A stretch of 64,000 bases of DNA from Salegentibacter sediminis (GCF_002078605.1 NZ_MSJR01000001.1:186001-250000), one strand, 5' to 3'. Shown: positions 1 through 8,785, counted from the first letter of the stretch. The notes: a model not told the origin generated them from the letters alone. Numbers and translations: made by a program.

Positions 1-287
1 ATGCCCTTTATCCTGAAGGGACATTCTACAAACGCCATCTGGACACTTTTCAAAATGATGGCAGGAGGAAACTTTCTTTGGTTTGTTATTTAAATGATGA
101 GGATTGGAAACCGGAAAACGGCGGGGAATTGGTTATTTATACAGAAGAAAATGGCAAAGAAGTGGCAAAATCGATTTTTCCGTTGCCGGGTAGAGTGGTC
201 ATTTTTGAAAGCCAGGTGTTAGAACATGAGGTGAAACCCGTAAATACTACAAGATTGAGTATTACCGGATGGCTGAAGACGCGCTAA
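1..287 (+). CDS. 2-oxoglutarate/Fe(II) oxygenase, C-terminal part
   Basis: This is the 3' end of a gene cut by the window edge; the reading frame is open from base 3. The visible 94 residues carry the core of a prolyl 4-hydroxylase/SM-20-like dioxygenase: an HxD iron-binding pair (KRHLD), the strand ending in WKPENGGELVIY, a distal histidine in LEHEV and the 2-oxoglutarate-binding arginine in TTRLSITGW. Family members hydroxylate protein or small substrates using Fe(II), oxygen and 2-oxoglutarate in the cytoplasm. The substrate cannot be told from this fragment. The stop is followed at once by a gene on the opposite strand. Confidence 0.8.
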   Translation, partial: ALYPEGTFYKRHLDTFQNDGRRKLSLVCYLNDEDWKPENGGELVIYTEENGKEVAKSIFPLPGRVVIFESQVLEHEVKPVNTTRLSITGWLKTR

Positions 288-288
288 C

Positions 289-399
289 TTATTTTTTATA
301 CCTGCTGTAAATTACTACAACAATCAAAATTACAGCAAGAATTAGCCAGAAGCCCATTCCGCTTAGAAAACTGAATATTTCCCAGGTGTCTTCGCTCAT
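289..399 (-). CDS. Tiny single-pass membrane protein (36 aa)
   Basis: This 36-residue reading frame starts MSEDTWEIFSFL and has one hydrophobic helix (about residues 16-30, FWLILAVILIVVVIY) followed by the basic end SRYKK. Its ATG overlaps the stop of the 62-residue gene upstream (TAATG), which argues for translational coupling. The two neighbours share a plan: an acidic N-terminus with tryptophan, one helix and a basic C-terminus. I do not recognise a family. It could be a small envelope or stress peptide, but nothing in the sequence assigns a function. Confidence 0.45.
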   Translation of the reverse strand: MSEDTWEIFSFLSGMGFWLILAVILIVVVIYSRYKK

Positions 400-587
400 T
401 AGTTTTGCTTTCTTCTATTCTGGCGTTTTCTCCAGCTTATACGAGCATACAAGAAAATACCAAGGATTAGCAGGATGGCAATCAGATAAAGCCAGTTGTC
501 GGCGATGAATTCCCAAAGGGTGAATCCCCATTCCTCTTCCCGAGTTGCCGGCCGGTCTTTTGGCAGATGTTCCTGAAATAGGCTCAT
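399..587 (-). CDS. Small single-pass membrane protein (62 aa)
   Basis: The ATG at 587 gives 62 residues starting MSLFQEHLPKD; an in-frame TTG nine bases upstream is less likely. The N-terminal half is polar and acidic (REEEWGFTLWEF), followed by one membrane helix at about residues 31-47 (LYLIAILLILGIFLYA) and a strongly basic tail (WRKRQNRRKQN). This predicts a single-pass inner membrane protein with the tail in the cytoplasm. Its stop overlaps the start of the next small gene by one base, so the two likely form a transcript. No family is recognised. Confidence 0.5.
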   Translation of the reverse strand: MSLFQEHLPKDRPATREEEWGFTLWEFIADNWLYLIAILLILGIFLYARISWRKRQNRRKQN

Positions 588-632
588 AATCTTCAATTTT
601 CATTAATATACTGAATATTCAGGGATATCGGC

Positions 633-1400
633 TTATTTTTTGAATTTCGCCAGGGCATTTTTTGTGAACTCAGATAACACCAACTCTCCCGAAATAGCCG
701 CCCTTTCTGATAATAATTCTTCCCAGTGAGACGTGTCTTTCCATAAGATTTGTTTCATCTCCAATAAAGCTTCAGGATTATAGGAGGCGAGTTTTTCTGT
801 GAAAAGCTCCATCTCCTTATCGAGGTCTTTTATCGATTCAAAAACCCTGGCGTAGAGGCCTTTTTCCTTTGCCCAGTAAGCGTTTTTCCATTCGTGGGCC
901 GCGAGACTAAGTTCGGCCAGGGCATCTACCCCCATTTTACGTTCTACCGCCGGAGCGATCACAAAGGGACCAATCCCTATGCTTAATTCAGAAAGTTTAA
1001 TTGCAGCAGCCTCAGTAGCCAGCGCGTAGTCACAAGCAGCCACGAGTCCTACGCCGCCGCCCACAGTCTTGCCCTGAACACGCCCAATAATTAATTTTTT
1101 GCATTTCCGCATCGCATTGATCACATTGGCGAAACCAGAGAAAAATAATTTCCCGGTCTGCATCGTCTCAATTGCCACAAGTTCATCGAAAGAGGCGCCA
1201 GCGCAAAAAGCTTTCTCACCTTCCGATTTTAAAAGAATTACATTTACATTTTCGTCATCAGAGAGCTTCTGAAATTCCTTTTCCAGACGTTCTAAAAGGG
1301 TTGATGGAAAAGAGTTACTTGCAGGGTGCCCGAATTCCAAATGGGCAATTCCGTTTTCGATTTTGGTATATAAACTTCCGTTTTCTGAAGTATTGGTCAT
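633..1400 (-). CDS. Enoyl-CoA hydratase/isomerase family protein
   Basis: A 255-residue crotonase-fold protein. The start at 1400 (MTNTSENG) is preferred over an upstream in-frame codon because a promoter-like TAAATTTG lies just upstream. The oxyanion-hole segment AFCAGASF (about 64-71) and the glycine-rich GGGVGLVAACDYALA (about 114-128) are clear. The first catalytic glutamate of classical hydratases, expected after GGG, is replaced by glycine; the second is kept as Glu138 in KLSELSIGIGP. That pattern fits methylglutaconyl-CoA-type or isomerase-like members better than a standard beta-oxidation hydratase. The substrate is not certain. It stands alone, downstream of the MATE gene. Confidence 0.85.
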   Translation of the reverse strand: MTNTSENGSLYTKIENGIAHLEFGHPASNSFPSTLLERLEKEFQKLSDDENVNVILLKSEGEKAFCAGASFDELVAIETMQTGKLFFSGFANVINAMRKCKKLIIGRVQGKTVGGGVGLVAACDYALATEAAAIKLSELSIGIGPFVIAPAVERKMGVDALAELSLAAHEWKNAYWAKEKGLYARVFESIKDLDKEMELFTEKLASYNPEALLEMKQILWKDTSHWEELLSERAAISGELVLSEFTKNALAKFKK

Positions 1401-1421
1401 AATTTTTCGATTGATTTCCCT

Positions 1422-1429
1422 CAAATTTA
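1422..1429 (-). promoter_or_regulatory. Candidate -7 box of the enoyl-CoA hydratase gene
   Basis: Reading leftward the bases are TAAATTTG, an exact match to the Bacteroidetes -7 consensus TAnnTTTG. A TTTG lies about 16-17 nt further upstream, slightly closer than the ideal 19. The start codon at 1400 would lie a short leader downstream. Confidence 0.4.
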
Positions 1430-1457
1430 AAATATTAAGCGGGAACAAACGAAATCT

Positions 1458-2786
1458 TCACACTTCTTTATGCAGGTATTTTCTTCGGAATTTGATCACC
1501 AGGGCACTACTTCGAATAAGCATCCATACAAAAAACGCGATCCAAATCCCGTAAAGTTGCAAACCGAAGTAGTCTGAAATTAATAGAGTAGGCGTGAATC
1601 CCAGGAAGGTAGCCACCAGTAATAAATTGCGAAGGTATTTGGCTTCGCCCAGCCCTTTAAAAATTCCGTCAAACATAAAAGCGATGGCATTTATAGGCTG
1701 CATGAGCAATACGATCCAGAATACTGAAGAGAACAGGGCCAATACTGCAGCCTCCTTATTAAAAACGAGACCTATTTCGTTATAAAACAGGGCACAGATG
1801 CCCATCAGGATTAGAGCGATTAGAATGGAGTATTTACTGATCTTTTTGCTGAGTTCCCAAAGATTTTTATAATCGCGGGCACCCAGTAATTTTCCGCCTA
1901 TTGCGTTCCCGGCATTGGCATAGCCATCGATGAAGAAACTAAAGAATAACCAGATATTCATCAGGATACTTTGTGCGGCGATATAATTTTTCCCATAATC
2001 GGTGGCATAGGCATTGGCAAGGTAGATCGCAAAATTAAGAGCTCCGGTGCGCACAAAAAGATTGGCCGCCATTAAAAGCAAGCCTTTAAGCCGGGGATTG
2101 ATATTAAAACTCAACTTTAGATGAAAAGGTGTTTTTTTGAAGAAAAACCATAAAGCCATAATCAACATTGTAGCCTGGGCAGCAAGGCTGGCGTATGCCG
2201 CACCTTTTAGATGCATCGCCGGGATAAGGTCGTCAATTCCATATACTAAAAGGAAATCTAATCCTACATTCACTGCAGCCCCCGCGAGGCTACATTTCAT
2301 AGCCCACAAAGTATTTTGAAGCCCTCGAAAAACTCCAAAAATAGCGAAGGTGACCAGGGTGAGTGGATAACCTAATGCTCGAATTTGATAGTATTCTTCA
2401 GAATAATTCAGGATGAGTCCTTCGGCATTATAGGCGCTGAAGATGGCTTCAGCAAAAAAGGCAGTGGTGAAATAGATAACCAGGCTAAAGGCAAAATTGA
2501 AATAAATTGCCTGTGGAATGAGGGTTTTCACCGCGTGCAGCCGGTTGGCACCCAGGTGTTGAGAAACGATGGCCGAAATTGCGGTTTTGGTTTGGGCAAC
2601 GATCCAAATAATAGCCGAAAGGAAGGAGCCCACGATCCCTGCTGCAGCCAATGCCTCTACAGGATTGTTCTCTACATTTCCAATTACCGCGATGTCGGTT
2701 AGGGAAATGAGGGGCTCGGCAATTCCTGCGATAATTGCGGGAATGGCAATACGGTTTATATTTTTAAAACTTACAGGTGCTTCCAA
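1458..2786 (-). CDS. MATE family efflux transporter
   Basis: A 442-residue integral membrane protein with about twelve hydrophobic segments in two related halves, the usual size for MATE/DinF-type pumps. The N-terminus (NRIAIPAIIAGIAEPLISLT, then DIAVIGNV) matches the first helix of the family, with the Asp-containing TDIAVIG segment. Family members export drugs, organic cations or metabolites in exchange for sodium or protons. No adjacent regulator is present. The substrate cannot be predicted. The flanking GNAT and hydratase genes give no functional clue. Confidence 0.9.
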   Translation of the reverse strand: MEAPVSFKNINRIAIPAIIAGIAEPLISLTDIAVIGNVENNPVEALAAAGIVGSFLSAIIWIVAQTKTAISAIVSQHLGANRLHAVKTLIPQAIYFNFAFSLVIYFTTAFFAEAIFSAYNAEGLILNYSEEYYQIRALGYPLTLVTFAIFGVFRGLQNTLWAMKCSLAGAAVNVGLDFLLVYGIDDLIPAMHLKGAAYASLAAQATMLIMALWFFFKKTPFHLKLSFNINPRLKGLLLMAANLFVRTGALNFAIYLANAYATDYGKNYIAAQSILMNIWLFFSFFIDGYANAGNAIGGKLLGARDYKNLWELSKKISKYSILIALILMGICALFYNEIGLVFNKEAAVLALFSSVFWIVLLMQPINAIAFMFDGIFKGLGEAKYLRNLLLVATFLGFTPTLLISDYFGLQLYGIWIAFFVWMLIRSSALVIKFRRKYLHKEV

Positions 2787-2852
2787 GTTCGCAAAATTAG
2801 AAAATTAGGACTGTTAATTCAGAAAGATATTCTCCGGAAAAAAATTCTGAAG

Positions 2853-3353
2853 CTATAGAACCAGTTCATAACAGTGAAACGGGTGTTTACTTTTCTGCGG
2901 AAAATAAATATCTTCCAGTTTCCGGTAACCTCTGGCTTCATAAAACCGCTGATTTCTTTGGTTTTGACTGAAGGTGTCCAGTCGCACCGAAACGCAATCT
3001 CTTTTGCGGGCAAAATCTTCGGCAAAATCCATTAGCTGTTGGGCAAAACCCTTTCCCCAATGTTCCGGCAGTATAGCCAACCGGTGCACATACAGATGTC
3101 TTGTGGTTTTGGTGATCCAATTTACAGGTTTATAGACTTCATCTTCTCTGGTACAAAGCATTACGATTCCGATGATCTGGTTGTTTCGTTGGTATATATA
3201 TAAGTCTTCATTTTCAATATCTGCGCGCAGTTGGTCCCGGGATGGGTAGTTCTCGTTCCATTGATGAATACCCTGTTGCTGGAGTGCTGCGGCACAAGCT
3301 TCGGTGAGTTTCTTAATTTCCTGCAGATCGGAGAGTTTGGCCGTGTTAATCAT
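2853..3353 (-). CDS. GNAT family N-acetyltransferase
   Basis: A 166-residue single-domain GNAT protein. The acetyl-CoA pyrophosphate-binding loop is visible as PEHWGKGFAQQLMDFAED (about residues 96-113), preceded by the beta strand YVHRLAIL and followed by the C-terminal RFYEARGYRKLE motif typical of the fold. Such enzymes move an acetyl group from acetyl-CoA to an amine on a small molecule or protein. The acceptor is unknown. The gene is read away from the tRNA-Ala gene, from which it is separated by about 70 bp. Confidence 0.88.
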   Translation of the reverse strand: MINTAKLSDLQEIKKLTEACAAALQQQGIHQWNENYPSRDQLRADIENEDLYIYQRNNQIIGIVMLCTREDEVYKPVNWITKTTRHLYVHRLAILPEHWGKGFAQQLMDFAEDFARKRDCVSVRLDTFSQNQRNQRFYEARGYRKLEDIYFPQKSKHPFHCYELVL

Positions 3354-3404
3354 TTTTTATTCAGAAAATTATAAAAGCATTTTAATTAAAAAGAAAATTA
3401 TTAT

Positions 3405-3412
3405 TACATTTG
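3405..3412 (+). promoter_or_regulatory. Candidate -7 box of tRNA-Ala
   Basis: TACATTTG fits TAnnTTTG exactly and ends 12 bp before the first base of the tRNA. No good -33 TTTG is seen at the expected distance, as is common for AT-rich Bacteroidetes promoters. Confidence 0.5.
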
Positions 3413-3424
3413 CCCTTCAGTTAT

Positions 3425-3501
3425 GGGGGATTAGCTCAGCTGGCTAGAGCGTTTGGCTGGCAGCCAAAAGGTCATCGGTTCGACTCCGATATTCTCCACC
3501 A
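3425..3501 (+). tRNA. tRNA-Ala (anticodon GGC)
   Basis: The cloverleaf folds by eye. The acceptor stem GGGGGAT pairs with ATTCTCC and includes the G3:U70 wobble pair that is the alanine identity element. The D arm begins TAGCTCAG. The anticodon stem TTTGG/CCAAA closes a seven-base loop with anticodon GGC. The T arm has GGTTCGACTCC. The terminal CCA is encoded. A strong terminator follows immediately, so this is a single-gene transcript. Confidence 0.96.
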
Positions 3502-3529
3502 AAAACCACCGTTTCCGCGGTGGTTTTTT
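3502..3529 (+). terminator. Rho-independent terminator of tRNA-Ala
   Basis: The arms AAAACCACCG and CGGTGGTTTT flank a six-base loop and run into a row of T. It begins at the CCA end of the tRNA. Confidence 0.9.
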
Positions 3530-3554
3530 ATTTCGGGGCCTTTTCTTTTTCAAT

Positions 3555-3582
3555 ATAAAAAAACCACCCGAATAGGGTGGTG
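3555..3582 (-). terminator. Terminator of the alpha/beta hydrolase gene
   Basis: Read leftward, ACCACCC and GGGTGGT form a stem around a five-base loop followed by seven T. It lies 30 bp after the stop of the leftward hydrolase gene and faces the tRNA terminator. Confidence 0.85.
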
Positions 3583-3609
3583 TAGAATTTATTTTCTTCC
3601 GAAGGAAAA

Positions 3610-4509
3610 TTAATCATTTTCGTCAAGGTCCAGATACTCATCAAAAAGTTCCTGGGCATCGGCATGAAGAAAATCAAGACTTTGATTCAAAACGTGCTGA
3701 AATTCCCGGGTTAATTCATCCTTCTTCCAGGGATGTGAGATTCCAAAGGTGTGGTCGGCGCCTTCTACCAGCAGTAATTTTGAGGCGGGACTCCATTCAA
3801 AAAGATTTCCTGCATCGGCAATGGAAACACTGGTATCATTACTACCGTGAGCAATGAAATGAGGGATTTCCAGCTTTTTAGCTGCTTTCTGAATATTAAG
3901 TCTTTCTTTGTTCTCCCTGAAATTCCGATAAAACTGGTAGTGATGAGGTAGCTGTTGTTTGGTGCGGGTATTGGTGATATATCGCACCCCTTTTTTCTCC
4001 CAGGCCTCCAGTTCTTTTCCTTTAGGAAATCTTGATGCAAAATCACTTACTGCGGCTAAGGTTATTAGCTTGGTGACTCTTTTTTCTTCAGCAGCCTTTA
4101 TAACGGTTATTCCTCCACCCCTGGAATGACCAATAAGACTTATGTTGGAAGGATCTACCTGGGCAAGATGAGGAAAATTAGGTAATAAAATCCAGTCTAT
4201 AACCGATTGTAGGTCATCCAGTTCTTTGGTATAATTATTATCGCCGAAAGCTTCAATGTTAGGGAATTCAGTTAGATTTTCGGGAGAGGTCCCGTTATGA
4301 CTAAAGTTGAATTTCACGAAGAAATAACCCTTTTCGGCATAGAATTCGGCCATTTTCTCCCAGGCACCCCAGTCCTTAAATCCTTTGTATCCGTGGGAAA
4401 ATATGATGACAGGCTTTGGTTTGTCATCAGTATTAAAATAAAGGTCTGCGAGTATTGGTTTATTGTGTTTTCCTTCTATTTGAAGGTTGGTTTCTTTAGT
4501 AATTTCCAT
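3610..4509 (-). CDS. Alpha/beta hydrolase (dienelactone hydrolase-like)
   Basis: A 299-residue alpha/beta hydrolase. The ATG at 4509 (MEITKETN) is chosen; an earlier in-frame start would lie deep inside the upstream nuclease gene. The oxyanion segment IIFSHGYKG (35-43), the nucleophile elbow GHSRGGG (Ser129), the acidic residue in HGSNDTSV and the histidine in GADHTFG give a complete Ser-Asp-His triad. It probably cleaves an ester or similar bond in the cytoplasm; the substrate is unknown. The start overlaps the 3' end of the AddB-like gene by 14 bases, suggesting coupled translation. Confidence 0.85.
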   Translation of the reverse strand: MEITKETNLQIEGKHNKPILADLYFNTDDKPKPVIIFSHGYKGFKDWGAWEKMAEFYAEKGYFFVKFNFSHNGTSPENLTEFPNIEAFGDNNYTKELDDLQSVIDWILLPNFPHLAQVDPSNISLIGHSRGGGITVIKAAEEKRVTKLITLAAVSDFASRFPKGKELEAWEKKGVRYITNTRTKQQLPHHYQFYRNFRENKERLNIQKAAKKLEIPHFIAHGSNDTSVSIADAGNLFEWSPASKLLLVEGADHTFGISHPWKKDELTREFQHVLNQSLDFLHADAQELFDEYLDLDEND

Positions 4510-7252
4510 TTTTAATTTCTTTTTCGATAAATGCCGTATTAGGATCACAAATTTCGGCAATTAATTTCTTTAATTCGGTCTGAAAAGCATTCATTATTTC
4601 AGGATCAAGGTCGGTTTTTCCTCCCCCTTTTTGATTCGGCTTTTCGTTTTTGGTAAACTTTAAAAATCCGTTCTGCAGATTTTTAAACGAGATCACTCCT
4701 GCCTCCACCGGCGGACTTAGATCCAGACTGTTTTTAATAAGGCTGGCATAGGTAAGTACCTGAAAACTTTTGCTGTACTTATCATAATCTGTGGCCAGTA
4801 GTTCCCAATCTACAATTTTAAGTTGAGCCTGTTGTACCTTGCCAGTTTTATAATCAATAATTCTGGTAATACCGTTAGTATTTTCAAGCCGGTCTACTTT
4901 GCCTCTTATAAAAACCGGGAAATCCAGAGATTCTATCTTAATTTGAGTTTTAAGGTTCTTCTCGACCATCACTATTCTAACCTCCTCACCGTTTTTTATT
5001 CGGTTTAATTCCTGCTGGAGGAAATTTTGTAAGTAGCGTTTGGCCACTTCAAAAATCAGGAGGTTTTTTCCACGGTTCATAGGAGCCGAGGTGTAGGTTT
5101 TTTTAAACTGAAGGCTGATCTCCTCTGGAATGCGTTTTTTAAACTGAAGGATATCATTTTCGCTTAGGGTTTTTCCTTCAAAGTCTTTATAAAATGTTTC
5201 CAGGCTATCGTGAATAACCGTACCAAGAGTATTATAAGCGACGGTTTCTTCTACATTCTCACTGTCTCTAACCCCAAGTACATAGCGGTGATAAAAATCT
5301 ATAGGGTTCCTGATGTAAGTGGTAAGCGCCGAAGGTGAAAACCCTGAGGCAGCAAGCTCTTTGAGCTTTGCCATAATTTCGGGTGTTTTTTTCACCTCTT
5401 TCAAGCCGGTAGTAAGCGGGGGTACCTTTGGGCTTATCAGTTTTTTGACCAGTCTATGCTTAGGATGTTTTTCTACCTCTAATTGCGTGATAAAGCGGCT
5501 TTTCTCGCCGGTATTCATCCCGTCTGGTTCAGTATTGTATAGCAAATAAACCTTTTTTGCTCTTTGGAGTAGTCGGTAGAAATGATAAGTGTAAACCGCA
5601 TTCTTTTCACTGTAAGTAGGTAGGTTATATGCCTTTTTTAGATCATAGGGTAAAAAGGAATTGTTTGATTTTCCCGAAGGTAAGATCCCCTCGTTGACAG
5701 AAGTGATAATCACGGTTTCAAAATCGAGCGCCCGGGATTCCAACATCCCCATAAGCTGGAGCCCCTTAAAGGGTTTCCCCTGAAAATCCAGGTTTTGAGT
5801 GGTCATAATTTCCTGGTAAAAACCTTGAAGAGTTTTTAAACTTTTTATGTGGGGATATGTAGTGTTGAGGTTTTCAAGCTTATTGAAAAGGACATGGAAT
5901 TGATACAAAAATTCCAGCCCAAGCCTGTTTTCTTGTTTTCTGTAGAAATCCCTGATCTCCCGAATGAGGATGTGCAAATTAGCGAGGAGTCTTTCTGGTT
6001 TATTGTTTACCTCCCCAAAACAAGCTTTGATTATCTGTTGGTTAACTTCAGGGAAATTGTTAATGATTTCTTCAGAGGGGATATATACCGAGTTCTCCTT
6101 TTTGATTCTGATCGAAAAATCATCGGCGGCAGGTTTCAGAAGGCTATGCAAGGCGGGATGATTTATTATAGAGAGCACATCTTTATAATAGAATCCTGAA
6201 GTAGCATTGAGATGAATATGGAAAATCTTTTCGAACAGGGAACTCAGTGGAGCATTTTTAAGTGGAAACCCCATAGTAATATTAAGGTCCTGGATGTTTG
6301 GTGGTAAACTGTTTAAGACAGGTAGGAGCAGGTCTTCTTCGCCCAGCACCACGGCAGTATTTTCCAGCTGTTGTTGCTCCAGGCCGGAAAGCAGTTCTCC
6401 CAGGTATTTTGCCTGTCCAATATTTTTAGGCACCCCAATTAATTCGATTTCCTTCTCCTTGCGGTACTCATCTACTCCCCGAGTAAAATTTCCATCCTTA
6501 TAAACCGGCCATTCTTTGAGATAATGATTGATGAAGACGGAAGCAGAATGCTCTTTGTCCTGCAGAAAAACATCATCCAAATCCCAGTGAATTTCTGCCT
6601 TTTGTGCCTCCAAAAGATACTGTATGATTTCCTGCTCGGCCTTGTTTAGCGCATTAAAACCAATAAAAACATGTTTTTGCGAAACCGTGGAAACATAATG
6701 CTTAATGTTGGCTGAGGCTTCCCTGTAAATTAAACCCTGGTACCCCAAATTTCTACTGAGGAGGCTTTCTTTAAGATGTTCATAAAATTCCGGAAGTTGT
6801 TGCCAGAACTTGAGGTAATTTTCAATTAGGTCAGTTTTTTCCTTCTGCAGGTACCAATGGTTTATATCCTGAATTCCTGAGAGGTAATTGAAAAAGCTTT
6901 TATGATCTATAAGGTATCGGTCTAGTTCATTAAAATCATGAACGAGGGTTTGGGCCCAGGTAGTAAAGGCTTCAAAGTCTTCCCGCTGCGCTTCAGGGGT
7001 GAGCGTTCGGTAAACTTCGTAGAACTCAAAAAGGCTTATGGTATTGTCTATAGGCTGGAGTCCTGAGATAATTTGTGCAAATTCTTCAATGCTATATATC
7101 CTGGGGGCAAAAAGGTAATTTTGATTTAATTTGGATAGTTCATTCAGTAAAAAACTCCCGGCTCTTTTCGAGGGGAGGATAAAAATAGTTTCTGAAATGT
7201 TCTCTTCTGATTCTAAGAGCTTTTGAAGGACCTGGGATATAAAAGAAATCAT
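4496..7252 (-). CDS. addB: AddB-like PD-(D/E)XK nuclease/inactive helicase subunit
   Basis: A 918-residue protein that matches the inactive-helicase and nuclease subunit of AddAB-type DNA repair enzymes. The N-terminus FILPSKRAGSFLLNEL sits where a Walker A loop would be but lacks GxGKS/T. The C-terminal nuclease is intact: GTVIHDSLE (about 677), RGKVDRLE (about 783) and IIDYKTGK (about 797), then the QVLTYA helix. The cysteines that hold the iron-sulphur cluster of classical AddB are missing: the domain entry reads IRNPIDFY and the end has a single Cys. Its partner is probably the AddA-like gene at 10160-13288. The start codon lies only 14 bp after the ompA terminator. Confidence 0.82.
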   Translation of the reverse strand: MISFISQVLQKLLESEENISETIFILPSKRAGSFLLNELSKLNQNYLFAPRIYSIEEFAQIISGLQPIDNTISLFEFYEVYRTLTPEAQREDFEAFTTWAQTLVHDFNELDRYLIDHKSFFNYLSGIQDINHWYLQKEKTDLIENYLKFWQQLPEFYEHLKESLLSRNLGYQGLIYREASANIKHYVSTVSQKHVFIGFNALNKAEQEIIQYLLEAQKAEIHWDLDDVFLQDKEHSASVFINHYLKEWPVYKDGNFTRGVDEYRKEKEIELIGVPKNIGQAKYLGELLSGLEQQQLENTAVVLGEEDLLLPVLNSLPPNIQDLNITMGFPLKNAPLSSLFEKIFHIHLNATSGFYYKDVLSIINHPALHSLLKPAADDFSIRIKKENSVYIPSEEIINNFPEVNQQIIKACFGEVNNKPERLLANLHILIREIRDFYRKQENRLGLEFLYQFHVLFNKLENLNTTYPHIKSLKTLQGFYQEIMTTQNLDFQGKPFKGLQLMGMLESRALDFETVIITSVNEGILPSGKSNNSFLPYDLKKAYNLPTYSEKNAVYTYHFYRLLQRAKKVYLLYNTEPDGMNTGEKSRFITQLEVEKHPKHRLVKKLISPKVPPLTTGLKEVKKTPEIMAKLKELAASGFSPSALTTYIRNPIDFYHRYVLGVRDSENVEETVAYNTLGTVIHDSLETFYKDFEGKTLSENDILQFKKRIPEEISLQFKKTYTSAPMNRGKNLLIFEVAKRYLQNFLQQELNRIKNGEEVRIVMVEKNLKTQIKIESLDFPVFIRGKVDRLENTNGITRIIDYKTGKVQQAQLKIVDWELLATDYDKYSKSFQVLTYASLIKNSLDLSPPVEAGVISFKNLQNGFLKFTKNEKPNQKGGGKTDLDPEIMNAFQTELKKLIAEICDPNTAFIEKEIKNGNY

Positions 7253-7265
7253 TTTATAAAAATAA

Positions 7266-7293
7266 AAAACGCCCCGATTAATCGGGGCGTTTT
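7266..7293 (-). terminator. Terminator downstream of the ompA-family gene
   Basis: A near-perfect palindrome, AAAACGCCCCGATT/AATCGGGGCGTTTT, followed leftward by more T. It ends the OmpA transcript; the AddB-like start codon lies only 14 bp beyond it. Confidence 0.92.
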
Positions 7294-7314
7294 CAAATAA
7301 AGTTTTAAACTTTT

Positions 7315-8751
7315 CTATTCATCTATATCAGTAGAATCAGTTTCAGTTTCTTTGTCCTTCATTTCCTTGTCTTTATCCAAAGAAATCTCAACACGTCTGT
7401 TATCCTGTCTTCCGGCAGCAGTATTGTTAGTAGCGATTGGTCTCGATTCACCGTAACCTTCAGAAGTTAATCTGTTGGCTGGAATTCCGGCGTTTTGTAA
7501 CCAGTCTTTAACTGATGCTGCACGCTCTTTAGAAAGTTGCAGGTTATACTGATCGCTTCCGGTACTATCTGTGTGACCTTCAACGTGGAAAACAGTATTT
7601 GGATACTCTTCCATGATGTCGGCAATAGATTGAAGAGCTTCTTCAGAATCTGAACGGATAGTTGCTTTGTTCAGGTCGAAAAGTACTGTTTTAGAATACT
7701 CATTCAATTCAGAAATAACTTCAACGTCCGGTTCTGGACATCCGTCGTTTTCTACTGTTCCGGCTGTGTCTGGACATTCATCGTCTTTGTCAAGAACTCC
7801 ATCGTTGTCACGATCTTCGAAAGGACATCCATTGTTTTCAGCTGGACCAGCTTCTTCTGGACAGTCATCATCTGGATCGGCAACACCGTCACCATCAGCA
7901 TCAGGACATCCGTTAAGATCGGCAAGACCAGCTACTTCTGGACAGTCATCTTCTGGATCTGGGATTCCGTCACCATCGGTATCAGGACATCCGTCAAACT
8001 CAGGAAGACCAGCTACATCAGGACAGGCATCTCTTCTGTCTTCAATCCCGTCACCATCGGTGTCAGGACATCCATTGAATTCTTGAAGACCTGGAGTTTC
8101 AGGACATTCGTCATCTTTGTCGTAGATACCGTCACCATCAGAGTCGGTACCGCCAAACATAAATTTCACACCTGCTGCATGTTGAAAGTGTGTAGCCATT
8201 TCCGGGTCGAATACGTGCTTGTAATTAGACTCAACAGTTAAGGCTACGTTATCGCTAAACCAGAAGTTAATTCCTAATTTACCGTTTAGGGTAGCAGCGC
8301 TCATATCTGTGATTGGAAGATCTCCTGAATCGCCAATACGGGTGTAACCACCTCCAATACCGAGAACAGGGTCAAACCAACCATCGTTTAACATTGCACG
8401 AAGGCTGTAGTTGAAGGTACCGTCAAGTGAGTAGTAAGAAAGATTGCTAACTCCCATATCCCCGTATTGATCAATTTGATTGATAGAGCCTGCAAGGTCA
8501 AAAACAAAGCCGCCACCGATGTAGCGTCCTACAGAAATTCTTGATACGGCGGGAATAATATTCCAGTGGTCTCCTACATTAAAATAATCTTCGAAGGTTC
8601 CTCCAAGTGGAGCATCTTCACCAGAAGGATAGAAATCTACCGCATTGGTTTGAATACCAATGGACCAGGGATTGTTGGCGTCCTGAGCATTTACTGAAGT
8701 AAACCCAAATACCAACAAAGCAGCCATTAAAAATTTGCTAAGATGTTTCAT
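7315..8751 (-). CDS. OmpA family outer membrane protein with TSP3 repeats
   Basis: A 478-residue envelope protein. The ATG at 8751 gives a signal peptide ([17 protein letters not shown], cleavage near VNA-QD). Residues about 25-200 form an eight-stranded-barrel type OmpA-like region, residues 203-340 carry five calcium-binding thrombospondin type 3 repeats (DxDGDGxxD...DxCP), and residues about 355-458 are the peptidoglycan-binding OmpA domain ([14 protein letters not shown], then NRRVEISL). The acidic tail ends in DSTDIDE. It likely ties the outer membrane to the cell wall and is probably abundant, given its near-consensus promoter and strong terminator. Homologues are major porin-like proteins of Flavobacteria. 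Confidence 0.93.
   Translation of the reverse strand: MKHLSKFLMAALLVFGFTSVNAQDANNPWSIGIQTNAVDFYPSGEDAPLGGTFEDYFNVGDHWNIIPAVSRISVGRYIGGGFVFDLAGSINQIDQYGDMGVSNLSYYSLDGTFNYSLRAMLNDGWFDPVLGIGGGYTRIGDSGDLPITDMSAATLNGKLGINFWFSDNVALTVESNYKHVFDPEMATHFQHAAGVKFMFGGTDSDGDGIYDKDDECPETPGLQEFNGCPDTDGDGIEDRRDACPDVAGLPEFDGCPDTDGDGIPDPEDDCPEVAGLADLNGCPDADGDGVADPDDDCPEEAGPAENNGCPFEDRDNDGVLDKDDECPDTAGTVENDGCPEPDVEVISELNEYSKTVLFDLNKATIRSDSEEALQSIADIMEEYPNTVFHVEGHTDSTGSDQYNLQLSKERAASVKDWLQNAGIPANRLTSEGYGESRPIATNNTAAGRQDNRRVEISLDKDKEMKDKETETDSTDIDE
7732..8145 (-). repeat. Five thrombospondin type 3 coding repeats
   Basis: Tandem units of 25-30 codons within the OmpA-like gene, each with D(S/T/A)DGDG followed by a DxCP and a GCP(D/F) segment. 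The DNA of the units is also similar, with repeated TCACCATC and CAGGACATCC words, so recombination between units could change the number. Confidence 0.9.
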
Positions 8752-8785
8752 ATTCAATTGTTTAGTTTTAAGTGTTAATTGTTAA

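Noticed and set aside
415-603. Alternative frame of 62 codons overlapping the small membrane protein gene
   Set aside because: Its protein is low in hydrophobic structure and ends abruptly, whereas the overlapping frame encodes a clean membrane helix and is coupled to the next gene.
7667-8086. Open frame of 139 codons on the plus strand opposite the OmpA gene, rich in Ser and Pro
   Set aside because: It is the antisense of the thrombospondin type 3 repeats, whose codon bias leaves the opposite strand open. There is no promoter or start context.
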